From Streptomyces gilvus (GTDB taxonomy: Bacteria; Actinomycetota; Actinomycetes; Streptomycetales; Streptomycetaceae), in NCBI RefSeq assembly GCF_022513565.1, contig NZ_JAKWBE010000008.1, positions 124,001-188,000 of the forward strand: 64,000 nucleotides of DNA, in the 5' to 3' direction. Both the position numbers and the translations under genes were made by a program. Position 1 is the first letter of the stretch, and each line of letters starts with the position of its first letter. Positions 42,620 to 53,028 of the stretch are shown here, piece by piece. The notes beneath the pieces were generated by a model, which was not told where the DNA came from, searched no databases, and saw only the letters and a list, made by a program, of their open reading frames with translations.

Positions 42620-44182
42620 ATGGACGAAGAAATGCCGCGCGCCTCGCATTCGATCAACGGGGTCGAATTATCGACCGATCCGGCCGACCTGTTCGTGATT
42701 CTTTACGATCTGCTTCCGGAAGAGCGCTTCCGCGCCGACGAGGCGATCGACTGGTTACGGGATTCGACCGTCCTGGGAATCGCGGACCATGTGTGCAAGC
42801 AGGTCCTGGGCAGCGGCCGCGTCACCGGACGACTGGCGGGGGACGTCGTCCGCGAGGTCGACACCCACGGCCACCTGGGCATGTTCGCCGTCCTGGTCGG
42901 TCTCGACTGGGCCCTGGCGGCGGCCAATCCGTTCAGCCCCGGCTTCGACGAGCCGGCCATGTCCTGGCTGAGCGTCCGCTACATCCGCCACAACCGGCTG
43001 AACAACCCCCATGAGACGACCGGCCTGCTGCTGCCCCGGTGCGCGCGCCCCGGCAAGGTCATGGCGGAGTGGGAGAACAAAGCGGATTTCTTCAACGTGC
43101 ACCGGGTCACCCCGGAGGACTGCCGGCGAATCCGCCTGGGCCGGATATCGAGCCGGAACGACCCGGCATTCAGCGCCGAGCAGCCGATTTCCCTCGGCTC
43201 CGTTCCGCTGCTGGAAAAATACTCCGATCTGGAGTTCGAATGGCGTCCCAAAGGCCCGGGCCGGCGATACCGGATCACACCGTCCGAGGCCCGTCTCACC
43301 GAGCGCGTCCGCCAGGCGGTCCGCAATCTCTGGGAGTCCGACGCCCGGATCGGCGTCCTGCCGGAGAGCACGCTGTCCACTCCCCTGCTGCGGCACTGGA
43401 GCAACCTGCTCAGGGAACTGCCCGAGGACAGCGCCCTGGAGTGGGTGCTGCTGGGCACCGGGCCGATCGACGACACGAACGAGGAACCCAGCGCCGACGT
43501 CCCGCCGCCCAACCGGGCCGTGCTGATGGACTGCCGCACCGGCCAGGTGATCCTGGAGCAGGACAAGATGGCCGGCTTCACACTGACCGCCGACCTCGCC
43601 GCACACTGGCGGCTGCCCGGCGAACCGCACCAGGGGCTCGCCCGCGAGGACATCGCCCGGGGGCTGGAGATCACCGTGCTGGAGAGCACCCTGGGGCGCA
43701 TCGCGGTGTTCATCTGCGAGGACGTCAAGCAGTCCGTCCGCTGGGCGGCCAAGCTGCAGGCGTTCGGGGTCTCCCATATCCTCGTCCCGCTGTTCGCCGC
43801 GCCGATCATGCGCGCCAGGGCCCAGTGGGAACGCCAGGCCGCCCAGCGCTGCATCGAGGAGTTCGGCGCCTCGGTCGTCCTGGCCAACAGCCTCGCCGTC
43901 GGCGCGGAGATGCACACACCGCCGTACGTCGAGCCCGGGGACGGCTTCAACTGCGTCGTCACCGGGCCGCGCTCCCACAGGGCGACGACATACGGCGAGT
44001 ACGACACCCAGTTCTGCCGCGCCGACAGTGCCGTCGACCTGTCCCGGGTGATCTACCGGAACGACGTCAGGGTGACCCCCACGGACGGCCCGCCGCCTCT
44101 TCCCGCGCTGCGGCCGGGCTGGGCCGAGGTGGAGCCGGTCTGGACGGAGCCGGACGACGAGCCGCAACAGCAGGACGGATAG
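42620..44182 (+). CDS. Nitrilase-fold protein with unknown N-terminal domain and two TTA codons
   Basis: 520 residues. Carbon-nitrogen hydrolase core from about 220-450: Glu249 in VLPES, Lys316 in EQDKMAGF and Cys366 in VFICEDVK form the Glu-Lys-Cys triad. The first ~220 residues match no family I know. Start ATG 42620 after GGGGGGAC. Leu17 (42668-42670) and Leu46 (42755-42757) are TTA, the codon read by the bldA tRNA, so expression may be tied to development. Divergent from a wHTH/membrane pair. Amidase substrate unknown. Confidence 0.82.
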   Translation: MDEEMPRASHSINGVELSTDPADLFVILYDLLPEERFRADEAIDWLRDSTVLGIADHVCKQVLGSGRVTGRLAGDVVREVDTHGHLGMFAVLVGLDWALAAANPFSPGFDEPAMSWLSVRYIRHNRLNNPHETTGLLLPRCARPGKVMAEWENKADFFNVHRVTPEDCRRIRLGRISSRNDPAFSAEQPISLGSVPLLEKYSDLEFEWRPKGPGRRYRITPSEARLTERVRQAVRNLWESDARIGVLPESTLSTPLLRHWSNLLRELPEDSALEWVLLGTGPIDDTNEEPSADVPPPNRAVLMDCRTGQVILEQDKMAGFTLTADLAAHWRLPGEPHQGLAREDIARGLEITVLESTLGRIAVFICEDVKQSVRWAAKLQAFGVSHILVPLFAAPIMRARAQWERQAAQRCIEEFGASVVLANSLAVGAEMHTPPYVEPGDGFNCVVTGPRSHRATTYGEYDTQFCRADSAVDLSRVIYRNDVRVTPTDGPPPLPALRPGWAEVEPVWTEPDDEPQQQDG

Positions 44183-44204
44183 GCCGCCGGCCCGGCGCAC
44201 GGGG

Positions 44205-45311
44205 TCAGTCCAGCCCGTACACCCTCCGCGCGTTCCCCGCGGCCACCATCCCCGCCACCCGCTGGGCGTCCGTGAGGGACCACGCGCCCTCGGTGACCCA
44301 GGCGCCGAGGACCCGGGCGAGGGACTCGCGGAACAGGCGAGCGCCCACGACGTGCAGTTCCGGCAGGCCGTGGGCGCCGCTGGAGAAGAGGATCTTGCCG
44401 AAGGGTGCCAGCTCCAGGATCTCGGCGAGGACGCTCGCGGAGCGCGCGCCGGTGCGCACGAGGGCGGCGCCGGAATCGGCGTAGACGTGCGGGAAGACGC
44501 CGGCCAGGTGGGCGGCGTGGCGGTGGTAGGGATAGCCGTGCAGCAGGACCAGATCCGTGCCGAGGCCGGCCGTCGCACGCACGAAGTCCGTGAGGAGCAC
44601 CGGGTCCGTGCGGTCGATGCGGGTGCCCGGTTCGCCGAGGCCCGCGTGGAGCTGGAGGGGGCGGCCGGAGGCCACGGCGATCCACAGGAGGTGGCGCAGC
44701 AGGACCGGGTCGGTCAGCTCACCGCCCACCCTGCGGCCCGCCAGCCACCGCCCCGCCGCGCCCCGCACCTCCCCGGGACCGGGCGGCTCGGGCGCCAGCG
44801 CGAGACCGTGCCGTACGCCGGCGACCGAGGTGAAGGCGACGGCGTTGCCGGCGGCGCCGTGCACCGACTCGGCGAGGTTGGCGAGGAAGGACTCGACGGT
44901 GCCGGAGGTGTCGGCGACCTGCTCCGCGAGCAGCTCCAGCCGCACGATCTCATGGGCGTCGGCGTCGCCCGTGGACGCCATCTCGGACGGTCCGGTGAGG
45001 TCGCCGGGGAGCCCCGTGTCGACGAGGTACGTCGTGATGCCGCTGCCCCGCAGCAGCCTGCGGCCCGACTCCAGTACGCCGAGCTCCCGGCGGCGGGCGA
45101 GATAACGGGCGGGGTGACAGTGCGGTTCCAGACCGAGTAAGGGAGGACACCAGCGTCGTACGGCGAAACCGGTCTGGGTGTCGAAGAGGGTGGTGCCCGG
45201 GGCGGGCGGGCCCTCGGTCCGGGCCAGCTGGGTCTCGAAGGTCCCGAGACCCAGCTCCGTTCTCAGCACGCCGTGGCAGTACTGGTCCACCAGGGACGGC
45301 GTTTCGATCAT
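44205..45311 (-). CDS. Amidohydrolase-superfamily metal-dependent hydrolase
   Basis: 368 residues. TIM-barrel with metal-ligand pattern: DQYCHGV near the N-terminus, LQLHAGLGEPG, LHGYPYHRHAA, YADSGAA and SSGAHGLPE. Resembles amidohydrolase-2/uronate-isomerase-like proteins. It could hydrolyse an amide, lactone or ester. No operon partner; neighbours unrelated. ATG 45311. Confidence 0.85.
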   Translation of the reverse strand: MIETPSLVDQYCHGVLRTELGLGTFETQLARTEGPPAPGTTLFDTQTGFAVRRWCPPLLGLEPHCHPARYLARRRELGVLESGRRLLRGSGITTYLVDTGLPGDLTGPSEMASTGDADAHEIVRLELLAEQVADTSGTVESFLANLAESVHGAAGNAVAFTSVAGVRHGLALAPEPPGPGEVRGAAGRWLAGRRVGGELTDPVLLRHLLWIAVASGRPLQLHAGLGEPGTRIDRTDPVLLTDFVRATAGLGTDLVLLHGYPYHRHAAHLAGVFPHVYADSGAALVRTGARSASVLAEILELAPFGKILFSSGAHGLPELHVVGARLFRESLARVLGAWVTEGAWSLTDAQRVAGMVAAGNARRVYGLD

Positions 45312-45389
45312 CCGGACTCCCCGTGGGACGTGGTCTTACACGTCCTAACGGGTGAACCGGGTGTGAGGTCGCGGCCTGCGGGGCGTCGC

Positions 45390-45710
45390 TCAGCCGCCCA
45401 GCTGGATGCCGGCCATGCGCTTCCACTCGTAGGCGCCGGTGCGCACCTTCGCCGCGAACTCGCCGTCGAAGGACTCGTGGACCGTGATGCCGGACTGCTC
45501 GACCGCCTTGCCGGCGATCTCGTAGGTGGGGGCGACCAGGTCGCCCCAGGCGCCGTCCTCGCCGACGAGGACGATGCGGGCGCCGCGTCCGCCGATGTAG
45601 GCCACCTGACCCTCGGCACCGCCGTGCGCCTTGGAGAAGGCCTCGATCCGCTGGGCGAGCTTCGCCGCCTTGCGCTCCGCCTTCGCGTCAACCTGCTGCG
45701 TGTCTGCCAT
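45390..45710 (-). CDS. Small conserved hypothetical protein
   Basis: 106 residues, ATG 45710. N-terminal helical and Lys-rich (DAKAERKAAKLAQRIEAFSK), then a compact alpha/beta part (GARIVLVGEDGAWGDLVAPT). No signal or membrane segment. Strong coding bias. Function unknown; possibly an RNA- or DNA-associated protein from its charge. Confidence 0.75.
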   Translation of the reverse strand: MADTQQVDAKAERKAAKLAQRIEAFSKAHGGAEGQVAYIGGRGARIVLVGEDGAWGDLVAPTYEIAGKAVEQSGITVHESFDGEFAAKVRTGAYEWKRMAGIQLGG

Positions 45711-45791
45711 GGCCAGGATGCTACCGATGGGTAGATCGACTGGCGACGGCCGGGGCACGTGACCCCCGCCTCACCGGCGGCTGGCGCAGCC

Positions 45792-46739
45792 CTAGCGCAG
45801 GAAGGGGTCCACCGCGATCGCCACGAACAGCAGCGACACATAGGTGATCGACCAGTGGAACAGGCGCATCTCCTTGAGCTTCGCGCCCGTCACCTCCGCC
45901 TTCGCGCGGCTCTGCAGCGCGTGCGCCTCCCACAGCCACCAGCCGCCCGCGACCAGCGCGACCGAGGTGTAGAACCAGCCCGTGTAGCCGAGCGGGGTGA
46001 GCAGCAGGGAGACCGCGACCATGACCCAGCTGTAGATCACGATCTGCCGGGCGACCACCTTGTTGGAGGCGATGACCGGCAGCATCGGCACGCCCACGCG
46101 CGCGTAGTCCTCCTTGACCTTCATCGACAGCGGCCAGTAGTGCGGCGGCGTCCAGAAGAAGATGACCAGGAAGAGGATGAGCGGGGCCCAGGACAGGGAG
46201 TCGGTCACGGCCGACCAGCCGATCAGCACCGGCATGCAGCCCGCGATGCCGCCCCACACGATGTTCTGCGCGGTACGGCGCTTGAGGATCATCGTGTAGA
46301 CGACGACGTAGAAGAGGAGCGCGCCGAGGGAGAGCCAGGCGCTCAGCCAGTTGACGGTGAGGCCGAAGAGCAGGGTGGAGACGACCGCCAGGGAGATGCC
46401 GAAGGCGAGGCACTCGCGCGGGCTCACCATGCCGGTGACCAGCGGACGCTGCGAGGTGCGGTCCATCAGCGCGTCGATGTCCCGGTCGATGTACATGTTG
46501 AGCGCGTTCGCGCCGCCCGCCGAGAGGTAGCCGCCGACGCAGGTGAGCAGGACCAGCGTCAGGTCCGGCACCCCCCGCTGGGCGAGGAACATCACCGGCA
46601 CGGTGGTGATGAGCAGGAGCTCGATGATCCGTGGCTTGGTCAGCGCCACGAACGCCTTGACACGGGCCCCGAACGGCCGGTGACGCGGGCTCTCGCTCGC
46701 ACCGATTACCCCCGCTGGACGGGATTCGACGGCCGTCAC
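45792..46739 (-). CDS. ctaB: Protoheme IX farnesyltransferase (CtaB)
   Basis: 315 residues, UbiA superfamily, nine membrane helices. It makes heme O from heme B. Prenyl-Mg motif [15 protein letters not shown] and second Asp motif in [15 protein letters not shown] ([14 protein letters not shown] typical of CtaB). GTG 46739; longer in-frame starts belong to the leader. With ctaA it makes heme A for cytochrome c oxidase. Confidence 0.92.
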   Translation of the reverse strand: MTAVESRPAGVIGASESPRHRPFGARVKAFVALTKPRIIELLLITTVPVMFLAQRGVPDLTLVLLTCVGGYLSAGGANALNMYIDRDIDALMDRTSQRPLVTGMVSPRECLAFGISLAVVSTLLFGLTVNWLSAWLSLGALLFYVVVYTMILKRRTAQNIVWGGIAGCMPVLIGWSAVTDSLSWAPLILFLVIFFWTPPHYWPLSMKVKEDYARVGVPMLPVIASNKVVARQIVIYSWVMVAVSLLLTPLGYTGWFYTSVALVAGGWWLWEAHALQSRAKAEVTGAKLKEMRLFHWSITYVSLLFVAIAVDPFLR

Positions 46740-47115
46740 GCACACCCCTACAGAGACATCCCAGCGAGCCGGACCGTGTGAGTGCCCGGTAAAGGCTCGC
46801 GCGTACCACGCCACTGTAGACGTTGCCCATACCCCGACCTTCGCGGGGGTGGGGTCGTGTTGGCGGGCGCCCTCCGGCAGTGGTTCACGAGGTCGTACAG
46901 ACGGTCGTGCACAGGCTCGATTGAGCAGTCAGATGAGCGGCTGCGTATTCACTTGCCGAACACGCATCACCGCAGTCGGGAGGCGGATCCCCCGCGGGCC
47001 GGGCAGTCTGGAATGACTCGAAAAAACGCGCTTGTTCCGGGGGTAGGCTCGACAGCGGCCGGTGGGCGTCCAGTGCACCGGCGTTCGAACATGTGGAGAG
47101 GAGCCCTGACCCAGG
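46740..47115. other. Gene-free divergent promoter region, ctaB / tkt
   Basis: 376 bp with no convincing gene on either strand. It should hold both promoters, but I see no clear -35/-10 pair. A TAGGCT hexamer at 47044-47050 is a weak -10 for tkt, and a small CCCCG/CGGGG hairpin (46832-46848) sits on the ctaB side. No RNA motif recognised. Confidence 0.55.
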
Positions 47116-49218
47116 GTGAGCACCAAGCCGACCACCACAGACCTCGAGTGGACCGAGTTGGACCAGCGGGCCGTCGACACCGCCCGCGTCCTGGCCGCCG
47201 ACGCCGTACAGAAGGTCGGCAACGGCCATCCGGGTACGGCCATGAGTCTGGCACCCGCCGCCTACACCCTCTTCCAGAAGGTGATGCGGCATGACCCGGC
47301 CGACCCGGACTGGGTGGCCCGCGACCGCTTCGTGCTGTCCGCCGGCCACTCGTCCCTGACCCTCTACACCCAGCTCTACCTGGCCGGCTTCGGCCTGGAG
47401 CTGGACGACCTGAAGGCCTTCCGCACCTGGGGCTCGAAGACCCCCGGCCACCCGGAGTACGGCCACACCAAGGGCGTCGAGACGACGACCGGCCCGCTGG
47501 GCCAGGGTGTCGCCAACGCCGTGGGCATGGCCATGGCCGCCCGGTACGAGCGCGGCCTGTTCGACCCGGAGGCGGCGCAGGGCGAATCCCCGTTCGACCA
47601 CTTCATCTTCGCGATCGCCGGTGACGGCTGCCTGCAGGAAGGCATCTCCGCCGAGGCCTCCTCGCTGGCCGGCCACCAGAAGCTCGGCAATCTGATCCTG
47701 CTGTGGGACGACAACCACATCTCGATCGAGGGCGACACCGAGACGGCTGTCTCCGAGGACACCGTCAAGCGCTACGAGGCCTACGGCTGGCACGTCCAGC
47801 GCGTCGCGCCGAAGCCGGACGGCGACATCGACCCGCACGCGATCTACAACGCGATCGAGGCCGCGAAGAAGGTGACGGACAAGCCGTCCTTCATCGCGAT
47901 GCGCTCGATCATCGCCTGGCCCGCCCCGAACGCGCAGAACACCGAGGCCGCCCACGGCTCGGCGCTCGGCGACGACGAGGTGGCCGCCACCAAGCGCGTC
48001 CTCGGCTTCGACCCCGAGAAGAGCTTCGACGTCTCCGACGAGGTCCTCAAGCACACCCGTCAGGCGCTGGACCGCGGCCGCGAGGCGAAGGCCGAGTGGG
48101 ACAAGTCCTTCCAGCAGTGGCGGGAGGACAACCCCGAGCGCGCGGCCGAGTTCGACCGCGTCAGCAAGGGTGAGCTGCCCGCCGGCTGGGAGGAGAAGAT
48201 CCCGGTCTTCGAGCCGGGCAAGGGCGTCGCCACGCGCGCGGCCTCCGGCAAGGTGCTGCAGGCGCTCGGCGCCGTCATCCCCGAACTGTGGGGCGGCTCC
48301 GCCGATTTGGCCGGCTCCAACAACACGACGATCGACAAGACGTCGTCCTTCCTCCCGGCGGACAACCCGCTGCCGGAGGCGGACCCGTACGGCCGCACCA
48401 TCCACTTCGGCATCCGCGAGCACTCCATGGCCGCGGAGCTGAACGGCATCACCCTGCACGGCAACACCCGTGTCTACGGCGGCACGTTCCTCGTCTTCTC
48501 CGACTACATGCGCAACGCCGTACGCCTGTCGGCGCTGATGCACCTGCCGGTCACCTACGTGTGGACGCACGACTCCATCGGCCTGGGCGAGGACGGCCCC
48601 ACCCACCAGCCGATCGAGCACCTCGCCTCGCTGCGCGCCATCCCGGGTCTGAACGTGGTGCGCCCGGCCGACGCCAACGAGACCGCCATCGCCTGGCGCG
48701 AGATCCTGCGCCGCTACACGAAGGTCTACGGCAAGGGCGCCCCGCACGGCCTCGCGCTGACCCGTCAGGGCGTGCCGACGTACGAGCCCAACGACGAGGC
48801 GGCGAAGGGCGGTTACGTCCTGTTCGAGGCCGAAGGGCCCGAAGGGCAGAGCGCAGCCGCTCAGGTCATCCTGATCGCCACCGGTTCCGAGGTGCACGTC
48901 GCCGTCGAGGCGCGCGAGCAGCTGCAGGCCGACGGGGTGCCGACGCGGGTCGTGTCCATGCCGTCCGTGGAGTGGTTCGAGGAGCAGGACCAGGGGTACC
49001 GGGACAGCGTCCTGCCGCCGCAGGTGAAGGCGCGGGTCGCGGTCGAGGCCGGTATCGGACTCACCTGGCACAAGTACGTGGGGGACGCCGGCCGCATCGT
49101 TTCCCTGGAGCACTTCGGTGCTTCCGCGGACGGCAAGGTCCTCTTCCGCGAGTTCGGCTTCACTGCCGAGAACGTGGCCGCCAAGGCCCGGGAATCCCTC
49201 GCGGCCACCCAGCGCTGA
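47116..49218 (+). CDS. tkt: Transketolase
   Basis: 700 residues, GTG start. Thiamin pyrophosphate enzyme moving two-carbon units between sugar phosphates in the pentose phosphate path. N-terminal GNGHPGTAMSLAP, TPP motif GDGCLQEGISAEASSLAGHQ, and central AAHGSALG and GVATRAASG, then the C-terminal domain EVHVAVEAREQLQADGV. First gene of tkt-tal-zwf-opcA-pgl on the same strand. Confidence 0.95.
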   Translation: MSTKPTTTDLEWTELDQRAVDTARVLAADAVQKVGNGHPGTAMSLAPAAYTLFQKVMRHDPADPDWVARDRFVLSAGHSSLTLYTQLYLAGFGLELDDLKAFRTWGSKTPGHPEYGHTKGVETTTGPLGQGVANAVGMAMAARYERGLFDPEAAQGESPFDHFIFAIAGDGCLQEGISAEASSLAGHQKLGNLILLWDDNHISIEGDTETAVSEDTVKRYEAYGWHVQRVAPKPDGDIDPHAIYNAIEAAKKVTDKPSFIAMRSIIAWPAPNAQNTEAAHGSALGDDEVAATKRVLGFDPEKSFDVSDEVLKHTRQALDRGREAKAEWDKSFQQWREDNPERAAEFDRVSKGELPAGWEEKIPVFEPGKGVATRAASGKVLQALGAVIPELWGGSADLAGSNNTTIDKTSSFLPADNPLPEADPYGRTIHFGIREHSMAAELNGITLHGNTRVYGGTFLVFSDYMRNAVRLSALMHLPVTYVWTHDSIGLGEDGPTHQPIEHLASLRAIPGLNVVRPADANETAIAWREILRRYTKVYGKGAPHGLALTRQGVPTYEPNDEAAKGGYVLFEAEGPEGQSAAAQVILIATGSEVHVAVEAREQLQADGVPTRVVSMPSVEWFEEQDQGYRDSVLPPQVKARVAVEAGIGLTWHKYVGDAGRIVSLEHFGASADGKVLFREFGFTAENVAAKARESLAATQR

Positions 49219-49251
49219 CGCCCGTATACGACACGTAGGAGATGTAATTCC

Positions 49252-50370
49252 ATGACAGACGCACTCAAGCGCCTCTCCGAGGAAGGCGTCGCGATCTGGC
49301 TGGACGACCTGTCGCGCAAGCGGATCACGTCCGGCAATCTCGCCGAGCTGATCGACCAGCAGCACGTCGTGGGCGTCACCACCAACCCGACGATCTTCCA
49401 GAAGGCGATCTCCGAGGGCGACGGCTACGACCAGCAGCTGTCGGACCTCGCCGCCCGCAAGGTCACCGTCGAAGAGGCGATCCGCATGATCACCACGGCG
49501 GACGTCCGCGACGCCGCCGACATCCTGCGCCCGGTCTTCGACGCCACCGAGGGCCAGGACGGCCGTGTGTCGATCGAGGTCGACCCGCGTCTGGCCCACG
49601 ACACCAAGGCCACCGTCGCCGAGGCCAAGCAGCTCGCCTGGCTCGTCGACCGGCCCAACACCCTCATCAAGATCCCGGCCACCCGGGCCGGCATCCCGGC
49701 GATCACCGAGGTCATCGGCCTCGGCATCAGCGTCAACGTCACGCTGATCTTCTCGCTGGAGCGCTACCGCGAGGTCATGGACGCCTACCTGGCGGGTCTG
49801 GAGAAGGCCAAGGAGCGCGGCCTGGACCTGTCGAAGATCCACTCCGTGGCGTCCTTCTTCGTGTCCCGCGTGGACACCGAGGTCGACAAGCGGCTCGACG
49901 CCCTGGGCACCGACGAGGCCAAGGCGCTGCGCGGCAAGGCCGCCGTCGCCAACGCGCGTCTGGCGTACGAGGCCTACGAGGAGGTCTTCTCCTCCGACCG
50001 CTGGAGCAGGCTGGAGAACGCGGGCGCCCGCAAGCAGCGTCCGCTGTGGGCCTCCACCGGCGTGAAGGACCCGGCGTACAAGCCGACCCTCTACGTCGAC
50101 GACCTGGTGGCGCCGAACACGGTGAACACCATGCCGGAGGCCACCCTGCACGCCACCGAGGAGAGCGGCTCCATCACCGGCAACACCATCGCCGGGACGT
50201 ACGAGCAGGCCCGCGCCGACCTCGACGCCGTCGAGAAGCTCGGGATCTCGTACGACGAGGTGGTGCAGCTGCTGGAGGACGAGGGCGTCGAGAAGTTCGA
50301 GGCGTCCTGGAACGACCTGCTCAAGTCGACCGAGGCGGAGCTGGAGCGCCTCGCCCCCGCGGAGGGCTGA
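49252..50370 (+). CDS. tal: Transaldolase
   Basis: 372 residues. Transfers dihydroxyacetone units; Schiff-base Lys in [16 protein letters not shown]-terminal [20 protein letters not shown] is typical of the longer actinobacterial class. ATG 49252 with AGGAGATG upstream, 33 bp after tkt. Confidence 0.94.
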   Translation: MTDALKRLSEEGVAIWLDDLSRKRITSGNLAELIDQQHVVGVTTNPTIFQKAISEGDGYDQQLSDLAARKVTVEEAIRMITTADVRDAADILRPVFDATEGQDGRVSIEVDPRLAHDTKATVAEAKQLAWLVDRPNTLIKIPATRAGIPAITEVIGLGISVNVTLIFSLERYREVMDAYLAGLEKAKERGLDLSKIHSVASFFVSRVDTEVDKRLDALGTDEAKALRGKAAVANARLAYEAYEEVFSSDRWSRLENAGARKQRPLWASTGVKDPAYKPTLYVDDLVAPNTVNTMPEATLHATEESGSITGNTIAGTYEQARADLDAVEKLGISYDEVVQLLEDEGVEKFEASWNDLLKSTEAELERLAPAEG

Positions 50371-50374
50371 GACC

Positions 50375-51913
50375 TTGGCCCCTCTTTCCGGTTCCGGAGC
50401 GAACCCGCTTCGTGACCCCGCCGACCGACGGCTCCCGCGTATCGCGGGGCCGTCGGGCCTGGTCATCTTCGGCGTCACCGGCGACCTCTCCCGCAAGAAG
50501 CTGATGCCCGCCGTGTACGACCTCGCCAACCGGGGTCTGCTGCCGCCGGGTTTCTCGCTGGTGGGCTTCGCCCGCCGCGAATGGCAGAACGAGGACTTCG
50601 CCCAGGAGGTCCACGACGCCGTCAAGGAGCACGCCCGCACGCCGTTCCGTGAGGAGGTCTGGCAGCAGCTCATCCAGGGGATGCGCTTCGTCCAGGGCAC
50701 CTTCGACGACGACGACGCCTTCGAGCGGCTGCGCGGCACCATCGAGGAGCTGGACAAGGCCCAGGGCACGGGCGGCAACTTCGCCTTCTACCTGTCGGTG
50801 CCGCCGCGCTCCTTCCCCGTGGTCATCCAGCAGCTGAAGAAGCACGGGCTGGCGGACCAGACCGGCGGCTCCTGGCGCCGCGCGGTCATCGAGAAGCCCT
50901 TCGGCCACGACCTGAGGTCGGCCGAGGAGCTCAACAAGGTCGTCCACGAGGTCTTCGCCCCGGACCAGGTCTTCCGCATCGACCACTACCTGGGCAAGGA
51001 GACCGTCCAGAACATCCTGGCGCTGCGCTTCGCCAACACGATGTTCGAGCCGATCTGGAACCGGTCCTTCGTGGACCACGTGCAGATCACGATGGCCGAG
51101 GACATCGGCATCGGCGGCCGCGCCGGCTACTACGACGGCATCGGCGCCGCCCGTGACGTCATCCAGAACCACCTGCTCCAGCTCATGGCCCTGACGGCCA
51201 TGGAGGAGCCCGCCTCCTTCGACGCGGACGCGCTGGCCGCGGAGAAGACCAAGGTGCTCGGGGCCGTCCGGCTGCCGAAGGACCTGGGCCGGGACACCGT
51301 GCGCGGTCAGTACGCGGCGGGCTGGCAGGGCGGTGAGAAGGCGGTCGGCTACCTCCAGGAGGAGGGCATCGACGCCAACTCCAAGACCGACACCTACGCG
51401 GCGATCAAGCTGGAGGTGGACAACCGCCGCTGGGCGGGCGTCCCCTTCTACCTGCGCACCGGCAAGCGGCTGGGCCGGCGGGTCACCGAGATCGCGGTCG
51501 TCTTCCAGCGGGCCCCGCACTCGCCCTTCGACCACACGGCGACGGAGGAGCTGGGCAAGAACGCGATCGTCATCCGCGTCCAGCCGGACGAGGGTGTCAC
51601 GGTCCGCTTCGGCTCCAAGGTGCCCGGCACGTCGATGGAGATCCGGGACGTGTCGATGGACTTCGCCTACGGCGAGTCCTTCACCGAGTCCTCCCCCGAG
51701 GCGTACGAGCGTCTGATCCTGGACGTCCTGCTGGGCGACTCGAACCTCTTCCCGCGCACCGAGGAGGTCGAGCTGTCCTGGAAGATCCTCGACCCGATCG
51801 AGCAGTACTGGGACACCAACGGCAGGCCCGCGCAGTACCCGTCCGGTACGTGGGGACCCGTCGAGGCGGACGAAATGCTCGCACGAGAGGGACGGAGCTG
51901 GCGCCGGCCATGA
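50375..51913 (+). CDS. zwf: Glucose-6-phosphate 1-dehydrogenase
   Basis: 512 residues, TTG start 5 bp after tal with GGAGGG inside the tal end. Rossmann motif FGVTGDLSRKKL (32-43), substrate/catalytic RIDHYLGKE (201-209), His in that motif is catalytic. It makes NADPH and 6-phosphogluconolactone. Its stop overlaps opcA by 4 bases. Confidence 0.95.
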   Translation: MAPLSGSGANPLRDPADRRLPRIAGPSGLVIFGVTGDLSRKKLMPAVYDLANRGLLPPGFSLVGFARREWQNEDFAQEVHDAVKEHARTPFREEVWQQLIQGMRFVQGTFDDDDAFERLRGTIEELDKAQGTGGNFAFYLSVPPRSFPVVIQQLKKHGLADQTGGSWRRAVIEKPFGHDLRSAEELNKVVHEVFAPDQVFRIDHYLGKETVQNILALRFANTMFEPIWNRSFVDHVQITMAEDIGIGGRAGYYDGIGAARDVIQNHLLQLMALTAMEEPASFDADALAAEKTKVLGAVRLPKDLGRDTVRGQYAAGWQGGEKAVGYLQEEGIDANSKTDTYAAIKLEVDNRRWAGVPFYLRTGKRLGRRVTEIAVVFQRAPHSPFDHTATEELGKNAIVIRVQPDEGVTVRFGSKVPGTSMEIRDVSMDFAYGESFTESSPEAYERLILDVLLGDSNLFPRTEEVELSWKILDPIEQYWDTNGRPAQYPSGTWGPVEADEMLAREGRSWRRP

Positions 51914-53028
51914 AGATAGACCTCACGGACACCACGGCCAGCAAGATCAACAAGGCGCTCGTGCAGGGCCGGCGGGCCATCGGCACGCCGGCCGTCGGCA
52001 TGGTGCTCACGCTGGTCATCGTGACGGACGAGGAGAACGCGTACGACGCTCTGAAGGCGGCGAACGACGCCTCGCGCGAGCACCCCTCGCGCACGCTCGT
52101 CGTCATCAGGCGAGTCTCCCGCTCCCCCCGCGACCGCACGTCGTCCCGCCTGGACGCGGAGGTCCGGGTGGGCGCGGACGCGGGGACGGGCGAGACGGTG
52201 GTGCTGCGCCTGTACGGCGAGATCGTGGACCACGCCCAGTCGGTCGTCCTGCCGCTGCTGCTACCGGACGCGCCCGTCGTGGTCTGGTGGCCGGTCAACG
52301 CCCCGCTCGACCCGGCGAACGACCCGCTGGGCGCCCTCGCCCAGCGCCGGGTGACGGACACCTACGCCGCCGAGCAGCCGGTACGGGAGCTCACGGCCCG
52401 CGCCGACACCTACACCCCCGGCGACACCGACCTCTCCTGGACCCGTATCACGCCCTGGCGTTCGATGCTGGCGGCCGCTCTCGACCAGGTCACCTGCCAG
52501 GTGGAGGCCGTCGAGGTGGAGGGCGAGGAGTTCAACCCGAGCTGCGAACTGCTGGCGATGTGGCTGGCGGACCGCCTTGAGGTGCCGGTGAAGCGGTCGC
52601 TGTCCTCGGGCCCCGGTCTGACGGCGGTCCGGATGCACACGGACTGCGGCCCGATCACCCTGGACCGCGCGGACGGTTCCCTGGCGACCCTCTCCATCGA
52701 GGGCCAGCCGGATCGTGCGGTGGCGCTGAAGCGGCGTGAGACGGCCGAGCTGATCGCGGAGGAGCTGCGGCGGCTGGACCCGGACGACACGTACGCCTCG
52801 GCGCTGCGGTTCGGCGTCGAGAAGCTGAACGACGGCGCCTCCTTTCAGGAACCGGCTCCCACAGGAGATCCGGTCGCCAAAGGAGAACCGGTCACCACAG
52901 GACAGCCCTCCGGTGACGAGCCCGTCGCCGTCGAAACGCCTGTCGAGGACGCTGCGAAAGCTCCCGCGCAGGAAGCGGCGGCGCGGGAACCGGTGAAGCA
53001 GGAGTCCAGGAAGGCGGCGGCGAAGTGA
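51910..53028 (+). CDS. opcA: OpcA, G6PDH assembly/activator protein
   Basis: 372 residues, ATG overlapping zwf stop. OpcA core (VVVWWPVNAPLDPANDPLGA, DVLP-like SVVLPLLLPDAP, SCELLAMWLADRLEVPVKRS). It activates or assembles G6PDH. A disordered tail after about 310, rich in Glu/Pro/Thr/Gly and ending in Lys/Ala (repeated TGDP/KGEP/TGQP), extends beyond the usual core. Confidence 0.92.
   Translation: MKIDLTDTTASKINKALVQGRRAIGTPAVGMVLTLVIVTDEENAYDALKAANDASREHPSRTLVVIRRVSRSPRDRTSSRLDAEVRVGADAGTGETVVLRLYGEIVDHAQSVVLPLLLPDAPVVVWWPVNAPLDPANDPLGALAQRRVTDTYAAEQPVRELTARADTYTPGDTDLSWTRITPWRSMLAAALDQVTCQVEAVEVEGEEFNPSCELLAMWLADRLEVPVKRSLSSGPGLTAVRMHTDCGPITLDRADGSLATLSIEGQPDRAVALKRRETAELIAEELRRLDPDDTYASALRFGVEKLNDGASFQEPAPTGDPVAKGEPVTTGQPSGDEPVAVETPVEDAAKAPAQEAAAREPVKQESRKAAAK

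Noticed and set aside
46885..50778. Long open frame antisense to tkt and tal
   Set aside because: Antisense shadow of high-GC genes; Arg/Gly/Val-rich composition, no start or domain, and the plus-strand transketolase/transaldolase are certain.
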